Notes: generated by a model from the sequence alone, not told the origin. A stretch of 25,983 bases of DNA from Chloroflexota bacterium (GCA_013820865.1 JACDHU010000001.1:1-25983), one strand, 5' to 3'. Shown: positions 7,745 to 14,694, counted from the first letter of the stretch. Translations and numbers: made by a program.

Positions 7745-8623
7745 ATGCAGGCCACCACGGTCGATCCGAGGGTCACCAGCGAACGTCTGGAGGCCCTCCT
7801 CGCCGACTTCGGTTCCTCGGCCGATCCGCACCTCGCGGACGCGGCCGAGGAGCTGGTCCGGCTACTGATGCAGCTGTACGGCGCCGGGTTACGGCGAATC
7901 ATGGAGATCACCGCGCTGCCGGACAACGGAGCCCCGTTTCCCGAGCGGTTGGCGGACGATGAGCTCATCGCCAGTCTGCTCGTCCTGCATGACCTGCACC
8001 CGATCGATCTCGAGACCAGGGTGACACGCGCGATCGATAAGGTCCGCCCGTACCTCGGTTCGCACGGCGGTGGCGTGCAGGTGGACGCCATCGACGGCGA
8101 CGTCGTGCGGTTGCGGATGGAAGGATCGTGCAGTGGCTGCCCGTCGTCGTCCATCACGCTGAATCACGCGCTCCAGCGAGCGATCCTCGAGGCCGCGCCC
8201 GAGATCGCCCGGGTGGAGGCGGTCGAGGACGAGCACGACAATGAGTACGCGAGCGGACCTGCCCTGGTGCAGATCGACGGCCTGAGCGTGCTGCCACCGC
8301 CGCCGGAGTGGACCGAGCTTGGCATCTCTCCAGTCGTCGTGAACGGAGCACTGACCGCGATCAGCGCATCCGGACAGTCGCTGCTGGTGGCCGGCCTGGA
8401 AGGGACGCTCTACGCGTACCGGAATGTCTGTGCCAGTTGCGGTGCGGCTCTCGCCGCCGGCCAGCTGGATGGAGAGATTCTCGCCTGTCCGTCCTGCGCG
8501 GCACGCTTTGACCTGCGCTTCGCCGGACGATCGGCGGACGGGGCGGGGTTGCATCTCGATCCGCTGCCCCTGATCGTCGATGCCGGCCAGGTTCAGGTGG
8601 CACTGCCGGCCGCGACGGCCTGA
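7745..8623 (+). CDS. hhyE: HhyE-type protein: NifU-like domain plus Cys4 Rieske-like domain
   Basis: Multidomain 292-aa protein. Residues 1-90 form a helical domain also found alone in the gene at 2634. Residues about 92-165 are a NifU C-terminal domain with SHGGGVQV and the cluster motif CSGC (Cys129, Cys132). Residues about 173-290 have the Rieske ferredoxin layout: YAYRNVCASCGAAL, then LDGEILACPSCAARFDL. A normal Rieske has CxH and CxxH; here the cysteines are 229, 232, 248 and 251 with no His, so a 4Cys cluster or zinc site is expected. Mycobacterial HhyE/HucE Fe-S proteins are proposed electron carriers from the hydrogenase to the respiratory chain; I infer the same role here. The name is by position and domains. 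Confidence 0.85.
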   Translation: MQATTVDPRVTSERLEALLADFGSSADPHLADAAEELVRLLMQLYGAGLRRIMEITALPDNGAPFPERLADDELIASLLVLHDLHPIDLETRVTRAIDKVRPYLGSHGGGVQVDAIDGDVVRLRMEGSCSGCPSSSITLNHALQRAILEAAPEIARVEAVEDEHDNEYASGPALVQIDGLSVLPPPPEWTELGISPVVVNGALTAISASGQSLLVAGLEGTLYAYRNVCASCGAALAAGQLDGEILACPSCAARFDLRFAGRSADGAGLHLDPLPLIVDAGQVQVALPAATA

Positions 8624-8627
8624 GAAG

Positions 8628-9347
8628 GTGGAGGGCGAGCAGCGACAGCGTCCCGTGGGCGGGATTGGAGGCCTGGCGCGGCGCGCGCGTGAGGCCGATG
8701 CCGCTGCAGAGCGCCAGGCGCAGGGAGCCGCGACGCTCGCGCGTTTCCTGAAACCCCGTGAGCGCCCGGCGCCCGGCGAGGCGTGCGAGATGTGTACGGA
8801 ACCGATTCGCGAGGACCATGCTCACGTGGTCAACACCGAGACGCGCTCTCTCGTATGCACCTGCCGTGGCTGCTACCTCCTGTTCACAGCCGAAGGAGCG
8901 GGGGGCAGTCGATATCGGGCCGTGCCGGATCGGCGCCAGGTCGATCCGGATTTCGCGCTGTCCGGCGCCCAGTGGGAGGCGCTCCAGATCCCGGTGGGCA
9001 TCGCCTTCTTTTTCGTGAACTCGGTGCAGGACCGGACCGTGGCCTTTTATCCCAGCCCGGCCGGAGCCACCGAGTCCGAGCTGCCGCTGGAGCTGTGGGA
9101 CGAGCTGGTGGCCGCCAATCCGATGCTGGCCGGCATGCTGCCCGACGTGGAAGCCCTCCTGGTGAGGCGCGAGACCGACGGACAGTCGTGCTACCTCGTG
9201 CCGATCGACGTCGCCTACGAACTGACCGGAATCATTCGTCAGACATGGCGCGGTTTCGATGGCGGGACGGAGGCGCGCGAGGCGATCGACGCCTTCTTTG
9301 CCGGGCTGGATGAAACGAGCCGGCCCGTTCAACGGTCCGTCTCATGA
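8628..9347 (+). CDS. DUF5947-like hydrogenase-cluster protein
   Basis: About 239 aa from GTG 8628; start uncertain, since GTG 8655 is also possible and the long upstream ATG at 8580 lies inside the previous gene. After a charged Arg/Ala-rich N-terminus comes a metal-binding-like cluster: CEMC (Cys53, Cys56), then His64/His66, then CTCRGC (Cys77, Cys79, Cys82). The remainder is a mixed alpha/beta domain with WEALQIPVGIAFFF and FYPSPAGATESELP, ending in a segment WRGFDGG. From memory it matches DUF5947, a family seen beside group 1h hydrogenases. Possible zinc or Fe-S binding; function unknown. The next gene overlaps by ATGA, so the two are probably translated together. Confidence 0.82.
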   Translation: MEGEQRQRPVGGIGGLARRAREADAAAERQAQGAATLARFLKPRERPAPGEACEMCTEPIREDHAHVVNTETRSLVCTCRGCYLLFTAEGAGGSRYRAVPDRRQVDPDFALSGAQWEALQIPVGIAFFFVNSVQDRTVAFYPSPAGATESELPLELWDELVAANPMLAGMLPDVEALLVRRETDGQSCYLVPIDVAYELTGIIRQTWRGFDGGTEAREAIDAFFAGLDETSRPVQRSVS

Positions 9348-9988
9348 GCGAGCTGCGATTCGAGGTCATCGGCGCTCGTCACGAACCGTATGCCGTGGTC
9401 CCGACCTTGATCCTGCGTCTACGCATCAGCGAGGACAGCGGACAGCAGATCGGCACCATCGCGCTGCGGGCGCAGATCCAGATCGAGCCCCGCCGACGCC
9501 GATACGACGGGGCCGAGGAGGATCGCCTGCTCGAGGTCTTCGGCGAGCCCGCGCGCTGGGGTGACACCCTGCGCACGCTGCTGTGGACCAACGCCTCGCT
9601 CGTCGTGCCCGCCTTCTCGGGCTCGACCGAGGTCGACTTGCCGATCGCATGCACCTACGATTTCGAGGTGGTCGCGGCCAAGTACTTCCACTCGCTTGAC
9701 GGCGGCGAGATTCCGCTCCTGTTTCTCTTCTCGGGCACCGTGTTCGAGCGGCGCGGGACCGGCTTCAGCATCGACCAGGTGCCGTGGCACCACGAGGCAG
9801 CCTACCGGCTGCCCGTCTCGGTGTGGCGCGCCATGATGGATGCCTATTTCCCCGACAGCGCCTGGATCCGGCTGCGACGCGACACGTTCGACGCGCTTCA
9901 TCAGTACCGCGGGCGCCGCGTGCTCACGACCTGGGACGAGGCCGTCGACTCACTGCTCGACGCGGTGTCGGAGCCTGAGCCGGTATGA
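9344..9988 (+). CDS. DUF6084-like hydrogenase-cluster protein
   Basis: Soluble 214-aa protein starting MSELRFEVIGARHEPYAVVP. It is mainly beta-strand in appearance, with alternating hydrophobic patterns (LILRLRIS, IGTIALRAQIQIEP, LPIACTYDFEVVAAKYF, PLLFLFSGTVF) and a C-terminal helical part (VWRAMMDAYFPDSAWIRL). Only one Cys, no signal peptide, no membrane segment. Recalled as DUF6084, which recurs in group 1h hydrogenase operons between DUF5947 and the protease. ATGA overlaps at both ends tie it to its neighbours. A structural or assembly role for the large hydrogenase complex is inference only. Confidence 0.82.
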   Translation: MSELRFEVIGARHEPYAVVPTLILRLRISEDSGQQIGTIALRAQIQIEPRRRRYDGAEEDRLLEVFGEPARWGDTLRTLLWTNASLVVPAFSGSTEVDLPIACTYDFEVVAAKYFHSLDGGEIPLLFLFSGTVFERRGTGFSIDQVPWHHEAAYRLPVSVWRAMMDAYFPDSAWIRLRRDTFDALHQYRGRRVLTTWDEAVDSLLDAVSEPEPV

Positions 9989-11319
9989 GCTTCGCCGATG
10001 GTCAGCGCATCGCGGACGTGGTCCTGTGGGAGGGCTACCTGCTCTACCCGTACCGTGCCTCGGCGCGCAAGAACCAGGTGCGCTGGCAATTCGGCGTCCT
10101 CGTGCCGTCCGGCTACGCGGAGGCGGCCAGTTCGTCCGAGCGGCCCGATGCGTGGACGGAGGTGCTCATCGAGCCCGATGGCTCGGCCTACCTCGAGGTC
10201 CGTCTGCGCTTCCTCCAGCTCCAGGCGCGTGGCCTGGAGGATGTGAACGGAACGGACGTCCCGTCGCTGACGGTCGATGGCACGCTGCATCTGCCGTGGG
10301 ACGAGGCCGTCGAGCGAACCGTCGACGTCGAGTCGCAGAGCGTCGAGGCGTTGCTCGAAGGCGACGTGCGCGTTCCCTTCGAGATTCCCGGTGGCGAGGA
10401 GCGCGAAATGTTATCCGAGGGCGCCATCACCCGCCGCCGGTGGCCGCTGACAGGCACGATCGCGATGAGCGCGAGGCGGGAAGACCGCTTCCTGCGGGTC
10501 CGGGTCGCGGTCACCAACGACGCTCCGTGGGAAAACGGATCCGACCGGGACGAGGCCACGCGTCGCGCAATGCTCGGGGCGCACCTCCTGCTGGCCGTCA
10601 GCGACGGCCGTTTCATTTCGCTGCTGGAGCCGCCGGCCGCATCGTCCGACGCCGTTGCAAGCTGCAAGCAGCACAACCTGTGGCCAGTGCTGGTGGGGAC
10701 GGACGGTCGCACCATGCTCGCTTCGCCGATCATCCTGTACGACCAGCCCGAGATCGCACCGGAGAGCCCCGGCGACCTGTTCGACGCGACCGAGATCGAC
10801 GAGATTCTCACGCTGCGGATCATGACCATGACCGATGAGGAGAAGCGCGAGGCGCGCGCCACCGATCCGCGCGCCGCCGCGATCATTGACCGCAGCGACG
10901 ACCTGCCGCCCGAGCTACTCGATAAGCTCCACGGTGCCGTGCGCATGCTGCGCCCGATGCCGCAACCGGCCGCGGAGCCCGCTCCTTCACCATTCGCCGA
11001 TCCATTCAGCCCGGACGCGCCATTCTGGGAGCCGGAGGCACGCGTGGACCCACACACTGCCACCGTGGAGATCGGTGGCGAGCAGGTCGGCCGTGGCGCC
11101 TTGGTGCGTCTCGTGCCGGGGCCGCGCGGCGACAGCATGGACATGTTCCTGGCCGGACGCATCGGACGCATCGAGGGCGTGTGGGAGACGCTCGAAGAGG
11201 AGTCGTACGTGGCGATCATTCTCGTCGATGATCCTGCCTCGGAGGAGCATGCTTGGGTGGGACGCTTCCTCTACTTTCGCCCGACCGAGCTCGAGCTTGC
11301 GATCGGGGTGACGCAATGA
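9985..11319 (+). CDS. Conserved hydrogenase-cluster protein, 444 aa, function unknown
   Basis: Soluble acidic protein of 444 aa with no recognised catalytic motif. Its N-terminal region is marked by WEGYLLYPYRASARKNQVRW, typical of homologues encoded near group 1h hydrogenases. A mid-section has ENGSDRDEATRRAMLGAHLL, CKQHNLWPVLVG and SPIILYDQPEIAPESPGD followed by DATEIDEILTLRI. A Pro-rich linker at about 330-350 leads to a C-terminal domain that looks like a small barrel (GALVRLVPGPRGDSMDMFLA, then GRIEGVWETLEEESYVAIIL). It is coupled by ATGA overlaps to the DUF6084 gene upstream and the protease downstream. The conserved neighbourhood suggests assembly or complex formation. I cannot assign a family name. 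Confidence 0.85.
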   Translation: MSFADGQRIADVVLWEGYLLYPYRASARKNQVRWQFGVLVPSGYAEAASSSERPDAWTEVLIEPDGSAYLEVRLRFLQLQARGLEDVNGTDVPSLTVDGTLHLPWDEAVERTVDVESQSVEALLEGDVRVPFEIPGGEEREMLSEGAITRRRWPLTGTIAMSARREDRFLRVRVAVTNDAPWENGSDRDEATRRAMLGAHLLLAVSDGRFISLLEPPAASSDAVASCKQHNLWPVLVGTDGRTMLASPIILYDQPEIAPESPGDLFDATEIDEILTLRIMTMTDEEKREARATDPRAAAIIDRSDDLPPELLDKLHGAVRMLRPMPQPAAEPAPSPFADPFSPDAPFWEPEARVDPHTATVEIGGEQVGRGALVRLVPGPRGDSMDMFLAGRIGRIEGVWETLEEESYVAIILVDDPASEEHAWVGRFLYFRPTELELAIGVTQ

Positions 11320-11819
11320 ACAAACGCGTCCTGGTCGCCGGCATCGGCAACATCTTCAACGGCGACGATGCCTTCGGGTGCGAGGTCGCGCGCGCCCTCG
11401 CGGAGCGAAACGTACCCGAGGACGTGACCGTGCGCGACTTCGGAATCCGGGGCATCCATCTCGCCTTCGAGCTGCTCGACGACTATGAGGCACTCGTGCT
11501 CGTCGATGCAACGCCACAGGGCGGCGAGCCCGGCACGCTCTACCTCATGGAGATCGATGCGAGCAGCGTCGCCGACGCGCCGGCGGATGCCCACAGCATG
11601 GACCCGCAGCAGGTCATCGCCCAGCTGCGCATGCTCGGCAGGACCGACCTGCGCATCGTCATGGTCGGATGTGAGCCGGCGTCGCTGGAAGAAGAGATGG
11701 GCCTCAGCCCGGTCGTCGCCGCGGCCGTCTCTGGCGCGGTGGATGCAGTGCTGGAGCTCGTCAACGAACCGGGCCGTCTGCGGCCCATGGCATCGGCCGC
11801 TCAGGCCACAGAAGCGTAG
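11316..11819 (+). CDS. Hydrogenase maturation protease for the group 1h enzyme
   Basis: HyaD/HycI-family endopeptidase, 167 aa. VLVAGIGNIFNGDDAFG at the N-terminus supplies Asp18; VLVDATPQGG supplies Asp64; DAHSMDPQQV supplies His93: the full Ni-sensing triad. The MVGCEPASLEEEMGLSP segment near 116-132 is also standard for the family. ATG overlaps the previous stop (ATGA), and the TAG stop overlaps the ribosome site of the micropeptide gene at 11832. By location it should cleave HhyL after His575. Its relative at 3020 is similar in every motif, while the homologue at 1715 has lost two ligands. Confidence 0.94.
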   Translation: MNKRVLVAGIGNIFNGDDAFGCEVARALAERNVPEDVTVRDFGIRGIHLAFELLDDYEALVLVDATPQGGEPGTLYLMEIDASSVADAPADAHSMDPQQVIAQLRMLGRTDLRIVMVGCEPASLEEEMGLSPVVAAAVSGAVDAVLELVNEPGRLRPMASAAQATEA

Positions 11820-11831
11820 GAGATCGGGGCA

Positions 11832-11954
11832 ATGGCATTCGTGGCACGTATCTTTGGATTCACCGTGATGGCGGCCATCGCGGTCGCGGTGCTCGCAAGC
11901 GTGGCAGCGTCCCTGCCCGACATCGCTCGGTACTTCCGTATGCGGAGCATGTAA
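11832..11954 (+). CDS. Single-span membrane micropeptide, 40 aa (copy 1, DUF6893-like)
   Basis: Begins MAFVARIFGF at ATG 11832 with AGGAG at 11818-11822, nine bases upstream. It has one hydrophobic span (about residues 8-28, Ala/Val/Ile-rich) followed by a basic tail SLPDIARYFRMRSM. The tail matches small proteins I recall as DUF6893. Positive charges after the span suggest the C-terminus faces the cytoplasm. Tandem with the related 35-aa gene at 11975. A membrane tether or partner for the hydrogenase is inference. Confidence 0.8.
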   Translation: MAFVARIFGFTVMAAIAVAVLASVAASLPDIARYFRMRSM

Positions 11955-11974
11955 GTTCGTAGTGAGGTGAGGTC

Positions 11975-12082
11975 ATGGAGTGGTGGTTGATCCTGGTGAT
12001 CGTGCTTGCCGCGATTGCCGCGTTGATGTTGGTAATGACGTTGCCGGACATCGCGCGTTACCTTCGCATGCGACGGATGTAG
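11975..12082 (+). CDS. Single-span membrane micropeptide, 35 aa (copy 2, DUF6893-like)
   Basis: Begins MEWWLILVIVLAAIAALMLV at ATG 11975, with GAGGTGAGG just upstream. A hydrophobic span is followed by LPDIARYLRMRRM, nearly identical to the tail of the preceding micropeptide (LPDIARY-F/L-RMR-S/R-M), while the membrane spans differ. The conserved part is therefore the basic tail, pointing to a binding role for that tail. The gene ends ten bases before the HypA-like gene. Confidence 0.8.
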   Translation: MEWWLILVIVLAAIAALMLVMTLPDIARYLRMRRM

Positions 12083-12091
12083 GGGAAGCGG

Positions 12092-12352
12092 ATGCATGAG
12101 GCAGGACTCTGCGAGGGGATCGTCGAAGCGGCTTTGCACCGCGCGGCCGGCCGGCCGGCCGTAAAGGTGCGCGTTCGTATCGGCGGCCACCACGAGACCG
12201 ATCGCGAGGAGCTCGACCTGGCGTTCCAGGTCCTCACCATGGGGACCGAGCTCGCGGATGCGACGCTTGAAGTCGTCACGGTGGAGGGAGACGAGCTGAC
12301 GCTCGAAGCGCTCGAGTTTTCGCCGTCGGCGGCAGCCGTCAGCACGGGCTAG
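12092..12352 (+). CDS. HypA-like protein lacking the zinc-binding domain
   Basis: Protein of 86 aa that resembles the Ni-binding half of HypA, which with HypB inserts nickel into hydrogenase. MHEAGLCEGIVEAAL matches the HypA N-terminus, with the Ni-ligand His2 and Glu3 retained. VRVRIGGHHETDREELDLAF and GTELADATLEV follow the family layout. Canonical HypA, about 113 aa, then has a zinc site built from two CxxC motifs; here there is none, and the only Cys is Cys7. The protein continues with an acidic stretch to ALEFSPSAAAVSTG. The stop is clear, so this is a short form rather than a frameshift: I see no CxxC pair in the bases after it. It may be specialised for this hydrogenase. Confidence 0.85.
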   Translation: MHEAGLCEGIVEAALHRAAGRPAVKVRVRIGGHHETDREELDLAFQVLTMGTELADATLEVVTVEGDELTLEALEFSPSAAAVSTG

Positions 12353-12363
12353 AGGACGCGCAT

Positions 12364-12672
12364 ATGTGCCTGGGAATCGCCGGTCAGGTCGTGGCGATGG
12401 ATGCCGCTCATCCGGACCTCGTCAGCGTTGACGTGCAGGGCGTCAACCGCGATATCAACATCGGACTGCTTCCCGAGCCGATCGCGGTCGGAGACTGGGT
12501 CCTCATCCACCTGGGCTTTGCGCTTCAGACGATGACGCCGGAGGAAGCCGCCGATTCGGTCGATGTACTGCTTGACATCGGTCCCGGCGAAGAGGATGAC
12601 GTGCCCGGCGGTCAACGCTATCCGTGGGATCGCGAGGAATCCGTCGCCACCGCCGCGGAGGCGGAGCGATGA
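12364..12672 (+). CDS. hypC: HypC/HupF hydrogenase assembly chaperone (second copy)
   Basis: Protein of 102 aa, longer than usual because of an acidic C-terminal tail (about 70-102). MCLGIAGQVVAM carries Cys2, and VGDWVLIHLGFALQTM carries the conserved His, so this copy keeps both functional residues, unlike the one at 3550. HypC carries the Fe(CN)2CO group with HypD to the large subunit. It overlaps the DUF6390 gene by ATGA, the same arrangement as in the first hydrogenase operon. HypB, HypD, HypE and HypF are not in the window and must be encoded elsewhere. Confidence 0.95.
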   Translation: MCLGIAGQVVAMDAAHPDLVSVDVQGVNRDINIGLLPEPIAVGDWVLIHLGFALQTMTPEEAADSVDVLLDIGPGEEDDVPGGQRYPWDREESVATAAEAER

Positions 12673-13508
12673 ATCCGGAGTCAGGCTCGGTGCAGCTGGC
12701 GATTCCGTCGAAGCCGACTGCCTCTCCAGACCCGCCTGCGTGGGCGGGCGATGGCGCAACGATGTTCGCGCGCTACGCGTATCCGCCGAACGAGCTGGGG
12801 TACTGCGGTCCCGACGACCACAAGTCTTTGCTCGAGTACGCGAATGCGGGAATGGTCGACCCCGGCCTGGCACAGCTTGCTCGAGGGTTCAGCGGCGCGT
12901 GGCCATACCTCGAGCTGATCGCCCATGAGACGAAGATCGGCAGCCCGCTGGACCGTCGCGTGGTCGAGGCCTATTGGCTCGGCAGTTCGCTGCTCTCGCG
13001 CATCGACATGACGAGCTTCGGCAACTCCTTGATCGACCGATTCAAGACGCGCGTAGGACAGAGCTGGGGCTACCTGGCCGAGGCCATCCCGGCCGGCGCA
13101 CTTCCGACCCATAGCTTCCACGTCTTCGGCATCTACCCCTGGGTCGGGCTCCTGCGCGGCGAACGGTCGGAACACCCCCTCCACGTGCTTGACCGATGCC
13201 GCATCCGGTGGGGAAAAGTCTTGAGTGTCGACGGCGACCGTGCGGAGGTCATCTCGCAGCCGCTCACCTGGGACGGCACATCGCTCGGCCTTGGTGAGTA
13301 TCGGTCGGAAACGGTCACGCGCGGGATCGGCGGCATCGGCCTGGCGGCGCAACTGGCGCCGGGGGACTACGTGTCGCTGCACTGGGACTGGGTATGTGAT
13401 CGGCTGAGCCGGCGGCAGCTTGTCAACCTGCGCCGCTACTCGATGCTCGAGCTTGACGTCACGAATCGACGCGTCTCGCGCCCTGCGGCCGCCGTCGTCC
13501 TGTCGTGA
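12669..13508 (+). CDS. DUF6390 family protein with internal HypC-like domain (copy 2)
   Basis: Soluble 279-aa protein ending the group 1h operon, ATG overlapping the hypC stop (ATGA). An extra Pro/Ser-rich N-terminus of about 30 residues precedes the region matching copy 1: YCGPDDHKSLLEYA, WPYLELIA, LDRRVVEAYWLGSSLLSR and THSFHV. From about 173 the sequence resembles HypC: Cys177, Gly182, KVLSVDGDRAEV, and later PGDYVSLHWDWVCDRLS with His238. The spacing of Cys to Gly to the Val-containing strand, and the GDYV-xx-H ending, are those of HypC itself. It is clearly paralogous to the protein at 3780. I infer a carrier or chaperone role in building the NiFe(CN)2CO site. Confidence 0.86.
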   Translation: MNPESGSVQLAIPSKPTASPDPPAWAGDGATMFARYAYPPNELGYCGPDDHKSLLEYANAGMVDPGLAQLARGFSGAWPYLELIAHETKIGSPLDRRVVEAYWLGSSLLSRIDMTSFGNSLIDRFKTRVGQSWGYLAEAIPAGALPTHSFHVFGIYPWVGLLRGERSEHPLHVLDRCRIRWGKVLSVDGDRAEVISQPLTWDGTSLGLGEYRSETVTRGIGGIGLAAQLAPGDYVSLHWDWVCDRLSRRQLVNLRRYSMLELDVTNRRVSRPAAAVVLS

Positions 13509-13563
13509 CCCCTTGAAACACGAGGAGGTGCAACCCGGAGGTTCTCAGCCCAGGCGGCACTAG

Positions 13564-13600
13564 GCGAGGAAGCCGGCCCTTCATGGCCCAGGACTTCCGC
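13564..13600 (+). promoter_or_regulatory. Leader hairpin between hydrogenase operon and ABC importer
   Basis: Imperfect stem: GGAAG at 13568-13572 with CTTCC at 13594-13598, CC/GG, and GGCC at 13575-13578 with GGCC at 13585-13588 around a CTTCAT loop; an outer GC pair adds two. It lies after the DUF6390 stop and just before the importer's ribosome site (AGGAGG, 13608-13613). It lacks a T-run, so it could be a terminator-like hairpin of a high-GC genome or part of a structured leader. Confidence 0.5.
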
Positions 13601-13623
13601 TTGATGCAGGAGGCATGCTCCCA

Positions 13624-14694
13624 ATGACCGATACGGTTGTCCGCGCACCGCGACGCGTGATCTCTGTCCTCGCCGCTGGCGTGCTGCTCGCAGCGTGCAG
13701 CACCAGCCCGGCCTCATCTCCCTCTGCTCCACCCGCCACGAGCGAAGCGCCGGAGACGGCCACAGCGAGCACCTCGACCCCCGCGAGCACGCTGCCCGAG
13801 CCGTCAGGCACCGTCCGCGTCTACACTTCCGTTACCCAGGACACCGTTGACGCGGTGCTTGCCGCCTATGCCGAGGCGGCCCCTGATGTCACGGTCGAGG
13901 TCTTCCGCGCTCCGACCGGCGAGCTTGATGCTCGCATTGCGGCCGAGCTCCGCGATGGGCAGATCGGCGGTGATGTGCTGTGGGGCACCGATCCGCTGTC
14001 GGTCCAGTCGTACGCAGCGCAGGATCTGTTGGCGGCCTGGTCGCCGCCAGAGGCGGCATCGGTCCCCGAGGAGTATCAGACCGATACGTTCTGGGGCACC
14101 CGTCTGCTCAACATGCTCATCGTGCATGCAGCCGAGATGGCCGATCCTCCGACCGACTGGGCCGATCTGACCGATCCCGCCTACGCTGACGGTGTCGGCA
14201 TTCCCGATCCAGGGTTTGCTGGCTCGGCGTTCGCTGTGTTGGCCTACTTCGAGTCGAACCCGGACTTCGGCATCGAGTACTACGAGGACCTGGCGGAGAA
14301 CGGTGCCGTTCAGGTGCAGGCCGTGGCCGAGGTGCTGACTGGCGTGGCCGAAGGGCGCTTCGTGGCCGGGATGACACTCGACAAGTCCGCGCGTGACGCG
14401 ATCGCGCAGGGCTCGCCGATCGAGATCGCCTGGCCAGCGTCCGGCGCCATTGCACTCTACAGCCCGGTCGCGGTCTTCGCCGATGCCGAGCAGTTGGTCA
14501 ACGGGCAGCACTTTGCGAACTTCCTCCTGACACGAGAGGCTCAGGAGGCGATCGCCTCGACCGGTTGGCAGCCGATTCGCGACGATGTCGAGGGGCCACC
14601 GATCGAGGGTGAGCAGGTCAGCCCCGACTGGGATGAAGTGTTCGACCGCCAGGAGGAACTCTTGATGGAGTATCGCGCGATCTTCGGTGGATGA
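13624..14694 (+). CDS. ABC importer substrate-binding lipoprotein (iron/phosphonate-like)
   Basis: Periplasmic-type binding protein of 356 aa. ATG 13624 is ten bases after AGGAGG; ATG 13615 is too close to it. The signal peptide has a lipobox LLAACS near residues 20-26, so the mature protein is lipid-anchored at its Cys. A Ser/Pro/Thr-rich linker to about residue 58 follows. The fold begins GTVRVYTSVTQDTVDAVLAA, the style of FbpA/AfuA (type 2 binding protein) for ferric iron and of the aminoethylphosphonate and thiamine binding proteins. A Tyr-Tyr pair occurs in FGIEYYEDLA, but I cannot say it is the iron-binding pair. The permease gene overlaps it by eight bases. Substrate is unresolved; ferric iron is my leading guess. 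Confidence 0.85.
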   Translation: MTDTVVRAPRRVISVLAAGVLLAACSTSPASSPSAPPATSEAPETATASTSTPASTLPEPSGTVRVYTSVTQDTVDAVLAAYAEAAPDVTVEVFRAPTGELDARIAAELRDGQIGGDVLWGTDPLSVQSYAAQDLLAAWSPPEAASVPEEYQTDTFWGTRLLNMLIVHAAEMADPPTDWADLTDPAYADGVGIPDPGFAGSAFAVLAYFESNPDFGIEYYEDLAENGAVQVQAVAEVLTGVAEGRFVAGMTLDKSARDAIAQGSPIEIAWPASGAIALYSPVAVFADAEQLVNGQHFANFLLTREAQEAIASTGWQPIRDDVEGPPIEGEQVSPDWDEVFDRQEELLMEYRAIFGG

